Of a stretch of 64,000 nucleotides of DNA, positions 11,693 through 24,099 are shown piece after piece. The notes under the pieces are model-generated. The model did no database searches, had not been told where the DNA came from, and was given only the letters and a program-made list of their open reading frames with translations. How positions within the stretch are numbered: the stretch's first letter is position 1; every line of letters begins with the position of its first letter. This DNA is from Anseranas semipalmata. Its lineage: Eukaryota > Chordata > Aves > Anseriformes > Anseranatidae. The position numbers and the translations under genes were made by a program. The stretch lies in the NCBI GenBank assembly GCA_013399115.1, contig VXAA01005226.1:118509-182508 (forward strand), written 5' to 3'.

Positions 11693-14600
11693 CTGCAGAA
11701 AAATATAGGAGGGTAGGGAACAGCCTGGGTGTCAGACACCAAGGCTTTTGATGGGTTAACGTGACCATGAAACTATACCCACAGCCTCTGGGTAAAGCAG
11801 GGAAATGCCTGCAATCTTGTGCTCTGAGCACAGGGTCTGGAGCAATCCACAGCTTGAATCACCAAGTAATAATGTAGAAGAGGCATGAAGATATTGGATT
11901 CCTGAAATGACTACTGTGTGACAGCCGGTACTCCAGTCAGAGCCAAGGCGAACTATGACATCAAGAGCTTTGTGTACTCTCTTACCTTATCCAGTCCAGT
12001 CTGAGCTCTTTGGATGTAAAGTAATTCCAAAAACCCTGCAAAGGCTTTTGGAATAAATAATTCTCTTGTCACCTGGGGAAAAGCATCTTTGGCTGACACC
12101 AAAACTGCTGGGGGCCAGAAACTGAACTTCTGAATTGATGTTTCATACCTCTGAGTCGCTATGTCCTTGAAGTGTTCCTTGAAGTTTGTATGTTGAAATT
12201 GTTCAGTGTTCGGTGTGTTGACTTTTCATCTTCGTCTTCTTCTCTTCAGGAAAAAAAATAATCATGTACTTTGTAAACTAGGTCTTGAATTTTAGGTCAG
12301 CTTCCCATTAGAGTACAACAGGAAATTGAGTCACCTCGGCCTGTTCAAATGATCTTTGAGATCTTGCTTTTGCTTTTTATTTCATTATTGTATAGTTTGT
12401 CTGGACCAGTGGAGAGAATAAAGGTTGAAAGAGAAATGCATATACATGTCAGACATCAAGGTGAAGACAAGTATCACAAATAGAGTTTAAGGAGGGAAAG
12501 AACTGGGCATGTCTGGCTCAACACTGGGGGAAATAAGATGAAGAGGAAAGCTGGGGTTTTAAATTATTAAGAAAAGAAAATTAAACAGAAGAAGAACTGA
12601 TAGTTGAGAGATGAGGAACAAGACCTGCTGGATGTTCAGAGATTCTGGAAGTGTTTCTGAATGTGCCCACGCATGGGTGTAGAGAAGTTCCTCTAAGCAA
12701 AGCCTAGATCTAGTTAGTAGAATTCTAAGTTTTTTATTTTATTTCATTTCTGCATGATTTTCTCTGCTTTCAGTGTCACTGTGTAAGAAAATATCGTATT
12801 TACTGGTCATTATAATAACAACTATAGTTTCACATATGAGCTGAAGAGTTCCTTTCTGTCCAGGAATTACCGTAAAACTATGCTACTTTGTGTTACTGGA
12901 TAGGTTTTCAATTTTAGCTACTTCCAACCTAGGGTCATCATTGCTAGTAATTTCAATCCTCTGTTGCTAGCTTGCTATCGAAACTAAGCAGAATATAGGT
13001 CAATCATAAACAACAGAAGGACAGGGAATACTTGTGTTACATTTTAACTTACCGCTTTTTCTGTGATTGCAATGACTCCTGCTGTCTTACTCCCCATCCA
13101 TCATACCATCATACATGAGTCACAGGTACTGTAAAACGAGCAAATCATACTCCATTGTTGTTTCAGGATAATTGCTTTAACTTGAAAATCCCACCCACCC
13201 ATGCTGCATGAAGAAATGAATAATTTCAGTCTGTAAATGGTCAACAAGTATAGCAGGAGAGTTGAGATTCTTGTATTAAACCTCTATTTGTTGGCTGGAG
13301 ATTTGTTGAGAAGTTTCTCATGCTTTGTCATGATGGAAGAGGCTATCTGTCTTCTCTGTTCATTAGAAACAATAATAATACACAGTTGCCTTAGTCATAC
13401 CTATTTAATATACTTCAAAAACAGGTGCTATGCTTTATAATGACAAGAAATAATGTATCATGGATTTCAACAGAGTAATTTAGCAGGGTATATCTCAGGC
13501 AGATTGTATCTTGCCTTTTGAAACAAAACTGTTAGTTTTTGGTTTCGGTGCATGGAGATAAGATTGATTATTACAAGTTCAGGAACTTGTGGTCATTATT
13601 CTCCTGTGCTGGTACATACCAGTTTAGTAGTAAGCTAGAAGATTTATGAAATAGTTATGTCCTATTGTTTGGTCTAGTTGTTCTCCAACACCTATAAAAG
13701 CAAATAAAGTTGTTTCTGCTTTTGAAAACTGATAATTGCCAGCTTTGAAACACCTTTGTACTAGGGAACAGCTGCAGAGAACCACACGTGAGGCAAGGCT
13801 CTGGCACAGACAACATATCTTTTTCCTGGCCCAAAATTCTTTCCTTTCCACTTGAACGTGCTGCCACCCACCCTCCTTGTCAAGTTTAATTTCCTCTGTT
13901 TAGAGTCCCACAGCCTTTCTCAGAAGTCTGCTTTTCAAGGGGTAGCCACACTCAGTGCTGCTTTACCCTGTTTCTCATGTTCTGTCGCTTGATACAGTCA
14001 CAGCCACAGAGCCCAGATTCATCTTTTCTGCTACCAATATGCAGAATCTACAAGGCCTCTGCAGGGATTAAATCCCTGCAACAAATATTTGCTTGACAGA
14101 GAGTTGGACAAGGCTTAATATTTATTAAACCAAAAAGCAATTGGAAAGATAAACACACAAACCAATTGACTGATGCAGGAAAGCAGAGATCCTCATAGCA
14201 TGGACAGTAGTTTTCAATGAATTAGAGGAAGCATGGGCAGTGCCCAAAACACAGAGACGGTGCTTTCTAAGGTGGGCTGAGATGTCAGTTTTGGGGTTAT
14301 TATTCAGTTTTGTGTTGTTTTTCCAAATTCCCACTGATCTTAAACTCACAGAGATCTTGAAATTTGGTGTTTGTGACTAACTCCCACAAAAATAAGCCTT
14401 ACCTTTACTGATGAAAGTTTTTTCTGGGAGGTCATGTTCTGGATGGATCCACAGGGAGAGCTTTTGAAGACAGGGACTAGGACTCAGATAATAAAAAATA
14501 TTGCACATCTGTCAGAAAATCACTTCAAAATTTGATGATTGCAGTGTCTAGAGACCTGTCACCCATTTTTGTCAAAAGACACACCCCAAAAAGCACATCT

Positions 14601-16813
14601 ACTAGACAAACAATGACAAAAGAGGATTTTGAACTCTCGACAGCTTGAAGTATCAGTTGTATCCTTTTCTCAGCTCTCTAGAACCCAAACCCATGAACAA
14701 CTCAGAAAAAAAACAGGTCAGCATTTATCCTTATTTGGAAGTAATAATAATAAAACAGGATAATATCAGTAATGTGAATTCTGATATATAAAATAAATTA
14801 AATATCAGTATAAAACATAAGACCTAGAGCATCTCTGACGTATAGTGATGCTGTTGTCAGTGAGGGAAAGCAGATTGATTGTAAAACTAGAAGATTTTTC
14901 AGTTCCTTTCACTACATAGAGATCTGATTACAAAATTGATGATGTAGGCTACCAGCCGTTTCCTATTTAATTTCATATAGGATTTCTAAAGAATCCCAGA
15001 GAATCAGCGGTGAGTTTGAAATCTGAATATTTCAGCTAGTGGCTTCCACCGCAGAAGCTGCTTCCTTCAACTCACTGGAAGAAAAGAAAAGTCCAAGGTT
15101 TGGAAAACCTACAGTTGGGCAAATCCACAAACAGGGGAACCTCCAAAGCTGAGACCATTTGTGCAGTGAACTAAGTCCTCTATTTACAAAAATTGACTCC
15201 TTCATCATCAGAGTGCCTTATACACAGCATGGCCACATTTCGTGTGAAAAGAGAAAAAAGCAGTTCTGTAATCTTCAGTGATGGAGGTGGTTTAGGAAAC
15301 AGTCTTATGCAGACAGAAATAATCTGAAGGGATTTAAAAGGAGATGCTCACTGTATTTTTAAAGTATTCCTCCTCTCTGCCCTGCTCTGGAAAAGTTTCT
15401 GTTGATTTCTTCAAAGATGCCAGTAACAACCAGGAATGAATGTTTCAGCTGGCCAGGGCATCACCCATGGTAAGACCATTAGTTCCAGCAGACATTTCTC
15501 AGGGCAGAGCTGTCATTTTATATTCTAATCACAAATTTCACTGGCATCATCAGATCTAGAAACTCAGTGGTTTAATAAAAGACTGTCAAATTTACCAAGA
15601 ATATAGCATCTCTGTTGGGGTCTCTTTCTAGTGCTCAGGTTTCTTTTGGGTCCAAAGCACCCAGTTCATCCTCTTCTCAGGAGGAGGTTGCAGACCTCTT
15701 AAATGACAAGAGTGATTACCCCAGCTGATCTGATTTACATCCACACCAGAACTTCTGCTACTTTTAGTGCCATGATAATGAAAAGAAGTGGCTACAGCCT
15801 CCTTACAGAAAGTTATTCCTTCACAGAAAACAAAAAATGGCCTTTAAGAGGAAAAGCATTCAAATCAATAAAGCAGACTGTATGCAGATTTAGGTCTCAC
15901 CCCAGTTTGCTATTTGCTGAAACATGAGGAAAACGTAAGAAACCATTACTTCTCAAAGCACATCTCAAAGCAACACTGAAAGGCCTTTTGCTCACTATAT
16001 TAGATTATATAACAAAATTTATATATATTGTACATATTACTAAATAATTCAGCCACAACCAGCATTTGGAAAAATGAAAGAACAATGTCATTTCTGTTGC
16101 CTTTTTATTAATTGGGAAAGCTCTGTGCTTCCATTATACATGCTGTTCACAGGAACAAAATAAGATTAATGCCATGCCGTATGTCTGTTTATATCCCATA
16201 CTCTCACCACATGGTAAAGAGAATATAGACAACCAATCAAAATCCTCTTTTACTAAAATGATCGTGATCCTAACTATCATCAAACTGTCTACATCGATTG
16301 ATTCAATAGCTTTCACTGTTTCTTTGTTTTATCAGTTCAAGGATTTGAGCAATTTCTGTAATTGTAAGAACATTTCTACCCTCAAGCATAGATGGGCCAT
16401 GTAGCTAATTAACATACTTTAAGCTAACTTTATGAAAATGAAATATGTGATAGGTTCCAAATGAGCCATTTAGCAGAGTCCTCTTGGACTTATCTTTCCA
16501 TCCTAACAAAAATAGATGGTAGAACAAGAGNTGCTTTTCTTTCAACCACCAGCAGTTCCTCGAAGTGAAGGATGGGGGAAGCCTTTGTTAGTGCAAAAGA
16601 CACTGGTAGAAAACTATTTTTGCACATGCAACATGAAATTACTTTATACAGTCTTGTACTCAACTGCCAGTCATTTTTTGAATGACTGAAACTCAAATTA
16701 ATACAAAATGCCACAAGCTCAATGCTTGAATATTTTAAGGCATCAGTTGCCAGCTGAAGAGAGGAATGGAGCAAGGGAGTCTAGAGCAAAGACCAAATCC
16801 CACTGTTCCACGT
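11693..16813. other. Intergenic, nothing recognised
   Basis: Several kilobases of AT-rich unique-looking sequence with no recognisable gene or interspersed element. A single N at 16531 marks an unresolved base. Confidence 0.5.
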
Positions 16814-17150
16814 TGTGGTTTAACCCAGCAGGCAGCTAAGGACCACACAGCCATTTGCTCACACTCTGCCCCGGCCCCCCCCCGTGGTGGGATGGGGCAG
16901 AGAATCGGAAAAAAAGTAAAACTTGTGGGTTGAGATAAAGACAGTTTAATAGGACAGAAAAGGAAGGGAAAATAATAATTGTTATTATGATAAAGGAATA
17001 TACAAAGCCAGTGATGCACAATGCAATTGCTCACCACCTGCTGACCAATGCCCAGCCAGACCCTGAGCAGCGGCACCTGCACCCTGGCCAACCCCCCAGT
17101 CTTATTCTTCAGCACGACGCCACGTGGTATGGGACATCCAAAAGGAGGGA
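16814..17150 (+). mobile_element. Truncated LTR of the same ERV family (copy 2)
   Basis: Starts TGTGGTTTAACCC and follows the other copies through AACTTGTGGGTTGAGATAA, the AGACAGTTTAATA block, TGCTCACCACCTGCTGACCA and CCCAGCCAGACCCTGAGCAG. Similarity fades after the GTGGTATGGGA block, so the 3' third is missing or too diverged to see. It has a C-rich insert near 16872. The right boundary is approximate. Confidence 0.7.
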
Positions 17151-18965
17151 TCAAAGTCACAAGGTGTTTTGGGATGGAGGGGAATGCTCAGACGCAGGGA
17201 TAAGACCTAGGAATTAGGGTAGAAAAGTTCTTAGCATTAGACAAGACAGCTGAGAAACACTGGTCAATTTAAAAAAGAAAAAGGTAAATCAAAATAAAGT
17301 TTAATAGCATGGCTAAGAAGAGTGAGATTTAGTTGGTCATTCAAGCAAGTGAGAGGAAACAAGAACTTTATCTCTTTCATACCCATGTACAGCAGGAGGC
17401 AGGATTTGACAGCACCCATATTAGATTTGCTGCTAGTCTGAAAAGGCGTCCCTTTTAGTACTTGTTCATCCACAGGGTAAATACACATTCTGTCAAGGAT
17501 TAAAAGGAGAAGCTGGTTGTTCCTTAATCATAGCCAGTGGGCTACTAAGATCCTTGCAAACCTGCCCAGCTAATCTATTGCACAGTGACAGTGTTGTCAG
17601 CTGGCTAGTTGTACAGACCTGCAGGACCTCAAAGGGTAGAAACATTTCTGTAGGGAAATGAAGTCATTTGGACCATGAAATAATTGAAAGGGCCTGAAGT
17701 CCTTGATCAGCTCCCATTTTAAATACCTGTGAGGAAAAACAGTGATTGTACTTCACAGAGGATCATAGGACTGGCTCAAGCCAGCTCAGGTGCTATAAAC
17801 CACAATGCTTTTAGATTTATTTCCAGTATAATTTTGAGATAAATAGAAGCCAAAAAATAGCACAAAAATTTCTCTGACCTATGACTATGGTTTCCTTCTC
17901 ACATGGAGATCTCTCCTCTCTTCATTAAAAAGCCTTCTGAATTGTAGTAGCCTTGGTGTCATGGAGCTGCCTTCCAAGGGTGATGGGGCAGGTGGCTGTT
18001 TCCCCAGGGTTATCACTGACCCACGTTACAGGTCCACTTCTCAAAGTACTTTGCTTTCAGGATAACAGCAGTCACACACACTTGCACGAGGTGCTACCGC
18101 AGGACAACTTCCCATGATCCAAGTATCACATTCATTGGCCTACTCCAACATCCCTTCAGCAGCCATTCACTTGTTATAAGAAATAATCACACAAGGAAGA
18201 TTTTTCTTTCAAGAGGTCCTACTTTTCCCCTAAGCAAATCCTGACATATTGGGGATTTTTTTTAATTTATATCTGAGAGAGAAAAAGCTGCCTTAAATAT
18301 AATTAATAATTTGATCTAAAGTGCAGATGAAAATCAGGGATGGATTTTACCTGCAGGTTTCAAAAGTTTCATTTATGTGTTTCACTTATACATTTTCAAT
18401 GTACAGAATAGCTGAAATAATTGTAGTAGAAATAAGTGTCTTTAAAAACATTATTTTCATCTGTAAAGCTGAAGGCCTAATTCATCTAAAAAGTCAAAGT
18501 TACATTCCTTTGCATCAGGAGATCTAAAGTCTCAGAAACAAATCCAGCCATTAGGTCATCAGTTCAAAGAAGGAGAGTGAGAGAGGCAATTAATTCTCTT
18601 ATTGCTGTTTTTTTTGTCACTAGGTACTGTTTAGGCATGACTTTCAAACCTTTGCTAGCCTGTATCAGCCAGTTGCTACCCAAAAAAGCTGAAAATTAAT
18701 TGATTTAAAAGTTGCTTTTTAGATCCTTCTGATACTTGAAAATCCTCCTGATTAAAATAAGAATACATAATAGGTTTTGAGCCTTGGGATTTTTTTTGTT
18801 TTGCATGTTCAAATTTAATAATTTGAATAAAAGTAAAATTGTATTTAAATCCATTTTTATTTTCTAATCTAAAGCTCCTTGGACTTAGTGCAATCCAAAA
18901 CACTAATATAAAGAATTTTACAATCTTTTAACTCCTTCTTTAAAAACGTGGCTTAATTTCAGAAG
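17151..18965. other. Intergenic, nothing recognised
   Basis: No gene, RNA or interspersed repeat could be supported here. Confidence 0.5.
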
Positions 18966-19477
18966 TGTGGTGGGTTGACCCCAGCTGGCAGCTGAGTCCC
19001 CATCTAGTCAGTCTGTCACTTCCCAGAGCAAGATGGGAGAGAGAATTGGAAGTGCAAGAGAGAAAAAAACTTGTGGGTCAAGATAACGATACTTTAATAA
19101 CTGAAGGAAAAAAAAAGTTAAATAAGTGGTGCAAAACCAATCACTCACCATCAGCAGACCAACACCCAGCCATTCTCCGAGCAGCAGCTGCTTTGTTTTG
19201 TTGCTGAACATCACATTATATGGTATGGAGTATACCTTTGGTCAGTTTGGGTCACCTGCCCTGGCTGTGTCCCCTCCCAGCCTCTTGCCTAACACCAGCC
19301 CACCTACTCATGGAGCAGGCTGAAAAACAGAGAAGGCTTTGGCACTGTGCAAGAACATCTCAATGAGAGATAAAACATTGATGTGTTATCAGCACTGTTT
19401 TGTTTGCTTATCTATAACACAGCACCATACCGGCTGCTGAGAATAAAATTAACTCCATCCCAGCCAGACTCAGTACA
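18966..19477 (+). mobile_element. Solo LTR of an avian endogenous retrovirus (copy 3)
   Basis: Begins TGTGGTGGGTTGACC and ends CAGCCAGACTCAGTACA, about 512 bp, with TG...CA ends. AATAAA sits about 35 bases from the 3' end, as expected for an LTR polyadenylation signal on the plus strand. It is collinear with 4090-4622 over nearly its whole length. No internal retroviral sequence adjoins it. The flanks (AGAAG before, GAAAG after) are only loosely alike, so the target duplication is decayed or absent. Confidence 0.82.
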
Positions 19478-19554
19478 GAAAGGAAAAATGCAATTTTGAA
19501 GCAAAGAGCTGAAATATTTTGAAAATGTAACAAAATATTAATCTTTTCAAAATC

Positions 19555-19788
19555 AAAGGAAGGGAGGGAGGAAACAAAGAAGGAAGGGAGGGAGAGAGGA
19601 AGGAAGAAAAAGAGAAAAAGAAAAGAAAGAAAAAGAAAGAAAAAGAAAAAGAAAAAGAAAAAGAAAAAGAAAAAGAAAAAGAAAAAGAAAAAGAAAAAGA
19701 AAAAGAAAAAGAAAAAGAAAAAGAAAAGAGAGAAGAAGACTGAGAGGAAGAAAAAGGAAAAGAAAAAGAAAGAGAAGAAAAGAAAGCA
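19555..19788 (+). repeat. Polypurine tract with (AAAAAG)n core
   Basis: About 230 bases almost entirely A and G on the plus strand. A GGGA/GGAA-rich 5' part is followed by about 15 AAAAAG units and a degraded GA-rich 3' part, with only a few pyrimidine interruptions. It starts about 80 bases after the LTR. Long open frames of Leu/Phe on the complement are an artefact of this composition. Confidence 0.9.
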
Positions 19789-20425
19789 TATAAGTTAGTT
19801 CAGAAAGCCTTTTTGGAGTACACATTACTCCAGAAAAAATCTTTCTAGTCTTCAATTTTCATCTGAATATACCATACAAGCTACCTGAAGAACTACTTAT
19901 TTAATATTTTCCCCAAAGCATCTAGCTTTGAGGAAAAAAAGTAGCAAACAGTCCTCTTACTGTTTGCAGTAGAAAGCAGAGACAGAGTGGGGTGAGGTAT
20001 AATGATGAGAAATTACTTCAGTCACTGGAAGATGGGGCTTCCCAGGTGAGCAAAGACCTCAGCTGTGAGGTTCAAATGTGGCATTGAAAGACCACTGAAC
20101 AGGATCAGATATGAATAGGTGGCAGTAAGTTGTGAGCAGTGCACCTCAGTTCTGGGTCTGGTAACCTTCAACATCCTCACCATGACCTGCATAACATGGC
20201 AGAGCTTTTTGGATATCACCAAACTGGAGGGATTTGAAACACACTGAAGGGCAGGGATGCTGTTCCTCAGCAGACTGAACAAATGGACCAGCAGGAATCT
20301 TACAAAATCCTGCACCTGGGATGAAACAATCCCATGCATCAGCGCTGGCTGGGCACATGATGGAAAGGACAAGAGGCAAGTCACAAGTTACAGCAAGAGA
20401 AACTCTAAATTTGAATGATGCACAA

Positions 20426-20466
20426 AAATTAAAATTAAAATTAAATAATAATAATAATAATAATAA
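20426..20466 (+). repeat. AAATT / TAA microsatellite
   Basis: A few AAATT-like units run into about eight TAA units. A simple repeat with no sign of function. Confidence 0.85.
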
Positions 20467-20720
20467 CAATACTAATGTGAGAGTGGTGCAGCTGTGGCCC
20501 AGTAGTTCAGAGAAGGTGTTTGGTTTCTCTGTCCTTAGAAATTTTCAAAACACAAGAAGACACAGTCCTGGGTAGTCTCATTTATCTTTGAGTTTAGCCA
20601 CACTTCAACAGGGCTCCATGACCTCAAGAGATCTCTTCCAATCTATTTTTCCTATGATTCTGTAATTTTAACTAGTCTTAATACAACAGAGGGCAGAGGT
20701 GAAATTCCTTTTCACATCTT

Positions 20721-20820
20721 TAGAATCATAGAATCACAGGCTATCCCTAGTTGGAAGGGACACACAAGGATCATCAAGGCCAACTCCACCCAAAAATTGG
20801 ACCATATTCTGTGTTCATAG
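20721..20820 (-). mobile_element. CR1 fragment (3' end, reverse orientation)
   Basis: Reads AGAATCATAGAATCA, then a block like TTGGAAGGGACACACAAGG and ATCATCAAGGCCAACTCCA, which is the reverse complement of the 3' end of avian CR1. Only about 100 bp is kept. Confidence 0.85.
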
Positions 20821-22386
20821 ATTTGTGAAGTTTCAAGATATTAGATATGGTACTCAATTTACTAACTTGCAGCAATTATTAATGTGGAGCATTTAGTATC
20901 TCAAAGCTAAGTTACCATTTGCACCATTTGCACACACATTCTGACCTCCAGATTTTGTCCTCGTTTAGACAAGTTTGGGGTTTTTCTGTAATAGCTAAAA
21001 CACCTCTCAACATTAAAAGTCATGAAACTGTTTTAGTCCAACATTTATTATTATTTTTTTTTTCATTTTTACTTCACCAGTAACTGCAGTGGATTCACAC
21101 TCCTACACACTTTTGTAAAAGATGTTGTTATGGTGATTTATTTTGCATGCTGTATTTTTCCATGCGCCTCCGTTACCAATTTTTTGTGTCCCTCATACAG
21201 TTAAATATGCCCACTAGTGACCAGTTTGGGAAATTTAGCCTAGGAACAACTGATCTTTCTTGCAGATTCATTTTTGTCTCACAGCTTGGCTTTACTTATT
21301 TGTCTGTGAACTGCTTACTACCTAATTTCACTTGTCAGGTTTTTCATCAGTTCTTGTAGTTTTGCTGCTCCGTGTACTTTACATTCATTGGGGTGAAAAG
21401 TTTGCTGGTATTGTTCTCCAGCCTTGTTTATTCTCCACACCCCACTGTTGCCTTACAAAGAGCTCCATCTCTCCTAAAGCACCAAAGGTTCAGCCTTTCA
21501 AATTGCTTAATTGACTGAACGTTAATGCTGCTCAATGAAAGAGGTATCAGGTTGTGTTTGCAGTCTGTTGTTAGTGGTGGACAGAATGAGAACTCTACCC
21601 TCATATGTCATTATTTTTCTTTATTTTTTGTGACCGATTTTGCAGGTCGATTACTGTTGAGGCAAAGTAAAATGCACAAAAGGGTGCAATATCCATTCAG
21701 CAGCCTTGAATGGAGCATATTCTTGAATATCAGAACAGTGCTGTGGTAAATTGCCTCTTTATTTATTTCAAGATTGCATACTGAGGAGATACAGCAGAGC
21801 TAACAAGACTGTGCATATATATGGATTACATTAGCAATGAGAAACAGCTACACTAATTAACTCTGATCCTTAATGAAATTGAATTAATGCAGTAAAATAC
21901 ATTTAGAATAAAGTCAATACAAAACCAAACTGTATCTGTTTCTGGTTACTTCCTTACGGCAGGATGACATAAACAATATCATGATAATATATTATCTTGT
22001 AACAGTAATCACTGATAAGGAGGAAGAGGGGCTTTCTGTTGGTTGGCAGTTTCCACCAAATAAAACAATAGCTTTCTTCCCTCCACCCTTTCTCTCCTCC
22101 AGACATACAGACTAGTAAGTTAGTGAACTATTATTATCTCTCACTTTTTAAGTTAATTTTGGAAAAATATCTTGATACATTAATTTGCACATGTAAAATG
22201 TTTAAAAGCAATGTAAGCTCAAAAAGTAAGCTTTAGTTGGAAACATAAAGCAGCATTTTTTCTCACTGAGCTAGCAATTATTTTCATAATTGATACATTC
22301 GTGATGAGGGCCGTTGATGCATCTATTCTGCTCTGTAACATTTCAGTTGGCTTGCTTGCTGGTCCTTTGGTCAGCCTGGGAGACAG
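20821..22386. other. Intergenic, nothing recognised
   Basis: AT-rich sequence downstream of the integrase-derived gene. No gene or repeat recognised beyond short T and A runs. Confidence 0.5.
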
Positions 22387-23590
22387 TCACATTGCCTCCC
22401 TTGTTGCCAGCTGGAAGTTGGCTTGGCCACACACTCTCTTCCTGGATGCTGACCTGTGTTGTTCCACCTGACCAGCCTGGTCTGCCTGTGCTCCTTTGCC
22501 CTGCAGGTGAAAACAAAGGTCAGCTTTGGAGCGTGGGATAGCTAGTGGTTGTGCACTGGCCATGGATTCTGTTGGCAAAAGGCTACATGTCTGTAAGGTC
22601 TGTGTGGGTGGAGGTTTCAGAGGTTGTGGATGAATTTCTTCTAATGGAGACTGGGGTGCAGGATCTGTTACAGCCTCAGTACCAGTTGGATGCTCTGGGG
22701 CTGCATGGGCTCTTGGGATGTGTGATGAAGCAGAGGGAGTCAGCACAAAGAGCAGGTCCTTCTCAGTCATTAGGCAGCTGATGATATGAGATGGAAGAGA
22801 GGTTGAGGTGAGCCCAGACCTGGGATCTGCTCCAAACAGAGCTGAATGTGGTGAACAGTTTATTCCTGAGTGGTGAGCTGAATTCTTAGCAAACTGCACA
22901 AAGTGAATTCCCATAGACCAGTCCCATGAATTATTATCTGCCATCCACTCCATGAGCATTTCCTCAATATTACCATTTGAATGCTCTACCAGCTTTTGAC
23001 TTTGAGAGTGTCCTGCTTTTCCATGAACCAAGCTGAGCTGAGTCCACAAATATTTCAGTTCTTGCATGACTTCAGAAATTAATTCAATTCCATCACGACC
23101 CTCTAATACATCAGGGGCTCCAAAAATGAGAAAGATGTCAAGAAGCTGTAGAGCCAACTCAGCTGCTTTTTTTGACATAAGTGAACAGAGAACACAAAAT
23201 TTGGTGACACAGACCTGGTACACCATTATGCACTTCAAGCTGCCTAGAGACATCGACAGCATATCGATAAAGTCAATTTGCCCCCTTGCTAAGTGCTCCT
23301 TGTTCAGAACAGACTGGCCAGCAAACCGTTCAGCCAAATGGTGCCTTCTTTTTTCCTGGCAGACTGTACAGCAGGATTTGAAGAGCTGAACGGCATCTCT
23401 GGTGATGTTTGCGTAGTTAGACAACAAGTGTTTTATGACACGATCACAGCCACTGTGGCCAGTAGCCATATGTGCTTTTTTGATGATATCATATGTATCC
23501 TCAATGCTCACATAATATGTGTGAGATTCCTCTTTCATCTGCATTCTCTTAATCAGCTTTTCAGTGTCTCCACACTGTAGAATTTCATAT
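22387..23590 (-). CDS. KRBA2/SCAND3-type integrase-derived protein, main exon
   Basis: A long open exon (about 400 codons) after an acceptor CTCATTTCAG at 23591. Counting from the Met at 23544, an HHCC zinc-binding integrase N-domain is intact (H25, H30, C59, C62). An rve-type core follows: D91 in GQIDF, a region with LLDIF, and the VHGK...VEHSNGNIEEML block with E187. The middle catalytic Asp of the usual S-D-N-G motif is replaced: the site reads GRDG, with Arg150 in the aligned position. After ALFGADP the protein turns into a Pro/Ser/Thr-rich tail of about 130 residues. KRBA2-like and SCAND3-like host genes descend from Ty3/gypsy or Ginger-type integrases. This copy cannot be assumed to be catalytically active. 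It may be a domesticated DNA-binding protein or a fossil with a surviving frame. Confidence 0.8.
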
Positions 23591-23707
23591 CTGAAATGAG
23601 GGAAATAGGAAACTGTTCATTAGCAATAAAGCTGTGTCTCTGAAGGGGGAAAAGTAGCGACATATACACTTACAGTTAAAAAAAAAGAAAGAGTGGATCC
23701 TCCATAC
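23591..23707 (-). other. Predicted intron in the integrase-derived gene
   Basis: 117 bp between donor AA|GTATGG and acceptor TTTCAG|A. Removing it joins LLAK to YEILQCGD in frame, which restores the expected spacing before the zinc-binding domain in this family. Read without splicing, the frame runs into stop codons. A TATG direct repeat near both ends means an insertion is an alternative to a true intron. Confidence 0.6.
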
Positions 23708-23880
23708 TTTGCAAGCAGATAGTATTCATGTCTCGACTTTGACCTGGGATTTTGCTTTGCCTTCTTTATTTCAGCAATAATTGCATAATTCTCTGTCCTT
23801 GGGATCATGTACTTGGAGCGTTTCTTATACTTTTTGTAAAGTTCTTTTCTAAATTTAACTTCAAAGTCCTGAGGAATCTT
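23708..23880 (-). CDS. KRBA2/SCAND3-type integrase-derived protein, upstream exon
   Basis: Encodes a basic segment (DFEVKFRKELYKKYKKR, then MIPRTENYAIIAEIKKAK and HEYYLLAK) that resembles the N-terminal region preceding the zinc-binding integrase domain in KRBA2-like proteins. It ends in phase 2 at 23708 and joins the main exon. Either the ATG at 23808-23806 is the start, or the exon begins at the acceptor ATTCCTCAG near 23877 and earlier exons exist; an in-frame TAA lies just upstream. No KRAB or SCAN domain was found. Confidence 0.6.
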
Positions 23881-23989
23881 CAGAACTTATTACTTAGTAA
23901 GTAGAGAAATCTGATCCAACTACCTCTTTTTATGTACAACTGCTTTTGCACCAATTTCTGATGTATGCTACAGTCATATTGTGAAACCA

Positions 23990-24092
23990 GTCATTTTGCA
24001 AAATGACTAAAATCTTCAGCCATTTCTCAAAATGACTTCCAGTTATTTTGCGAAATGACAGAAAGCAGTAGGCAGGTATTATGCAAAATGTC
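23990..24092. repeat. Array of TTTTGCAAAA-centred palindromes
   Basis: GTCATTTTGCAAAATGAC at 23990-24007 is a perfect 18-bp palindrome. Three degenerate copies follow at 24019-24036, 24042-24059 and 24076-24092, spaced 23 to 34 bases apart. Looser copies (GTCATCTCATGAAAT, GTCATTTCATGAAAG) occur near 24330 and 24472. The array lies about 100 bases upstream of the integrase-derived gene, where promoter elements or subterminal transposon repeats would be. Confidence 0.75.
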
Positions 24093-24099
24093 TAATTTC

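Noticed and set aside
19553..19855. Minus-strand open frame rich in Leu and Phe
   Set aside because: Translation of the polypurine tract, not a gene.
22314..23580. Plus-strand frames opposite the integrase-derived gene
   Set aside because: Shadows of the minus-strand coding exon.
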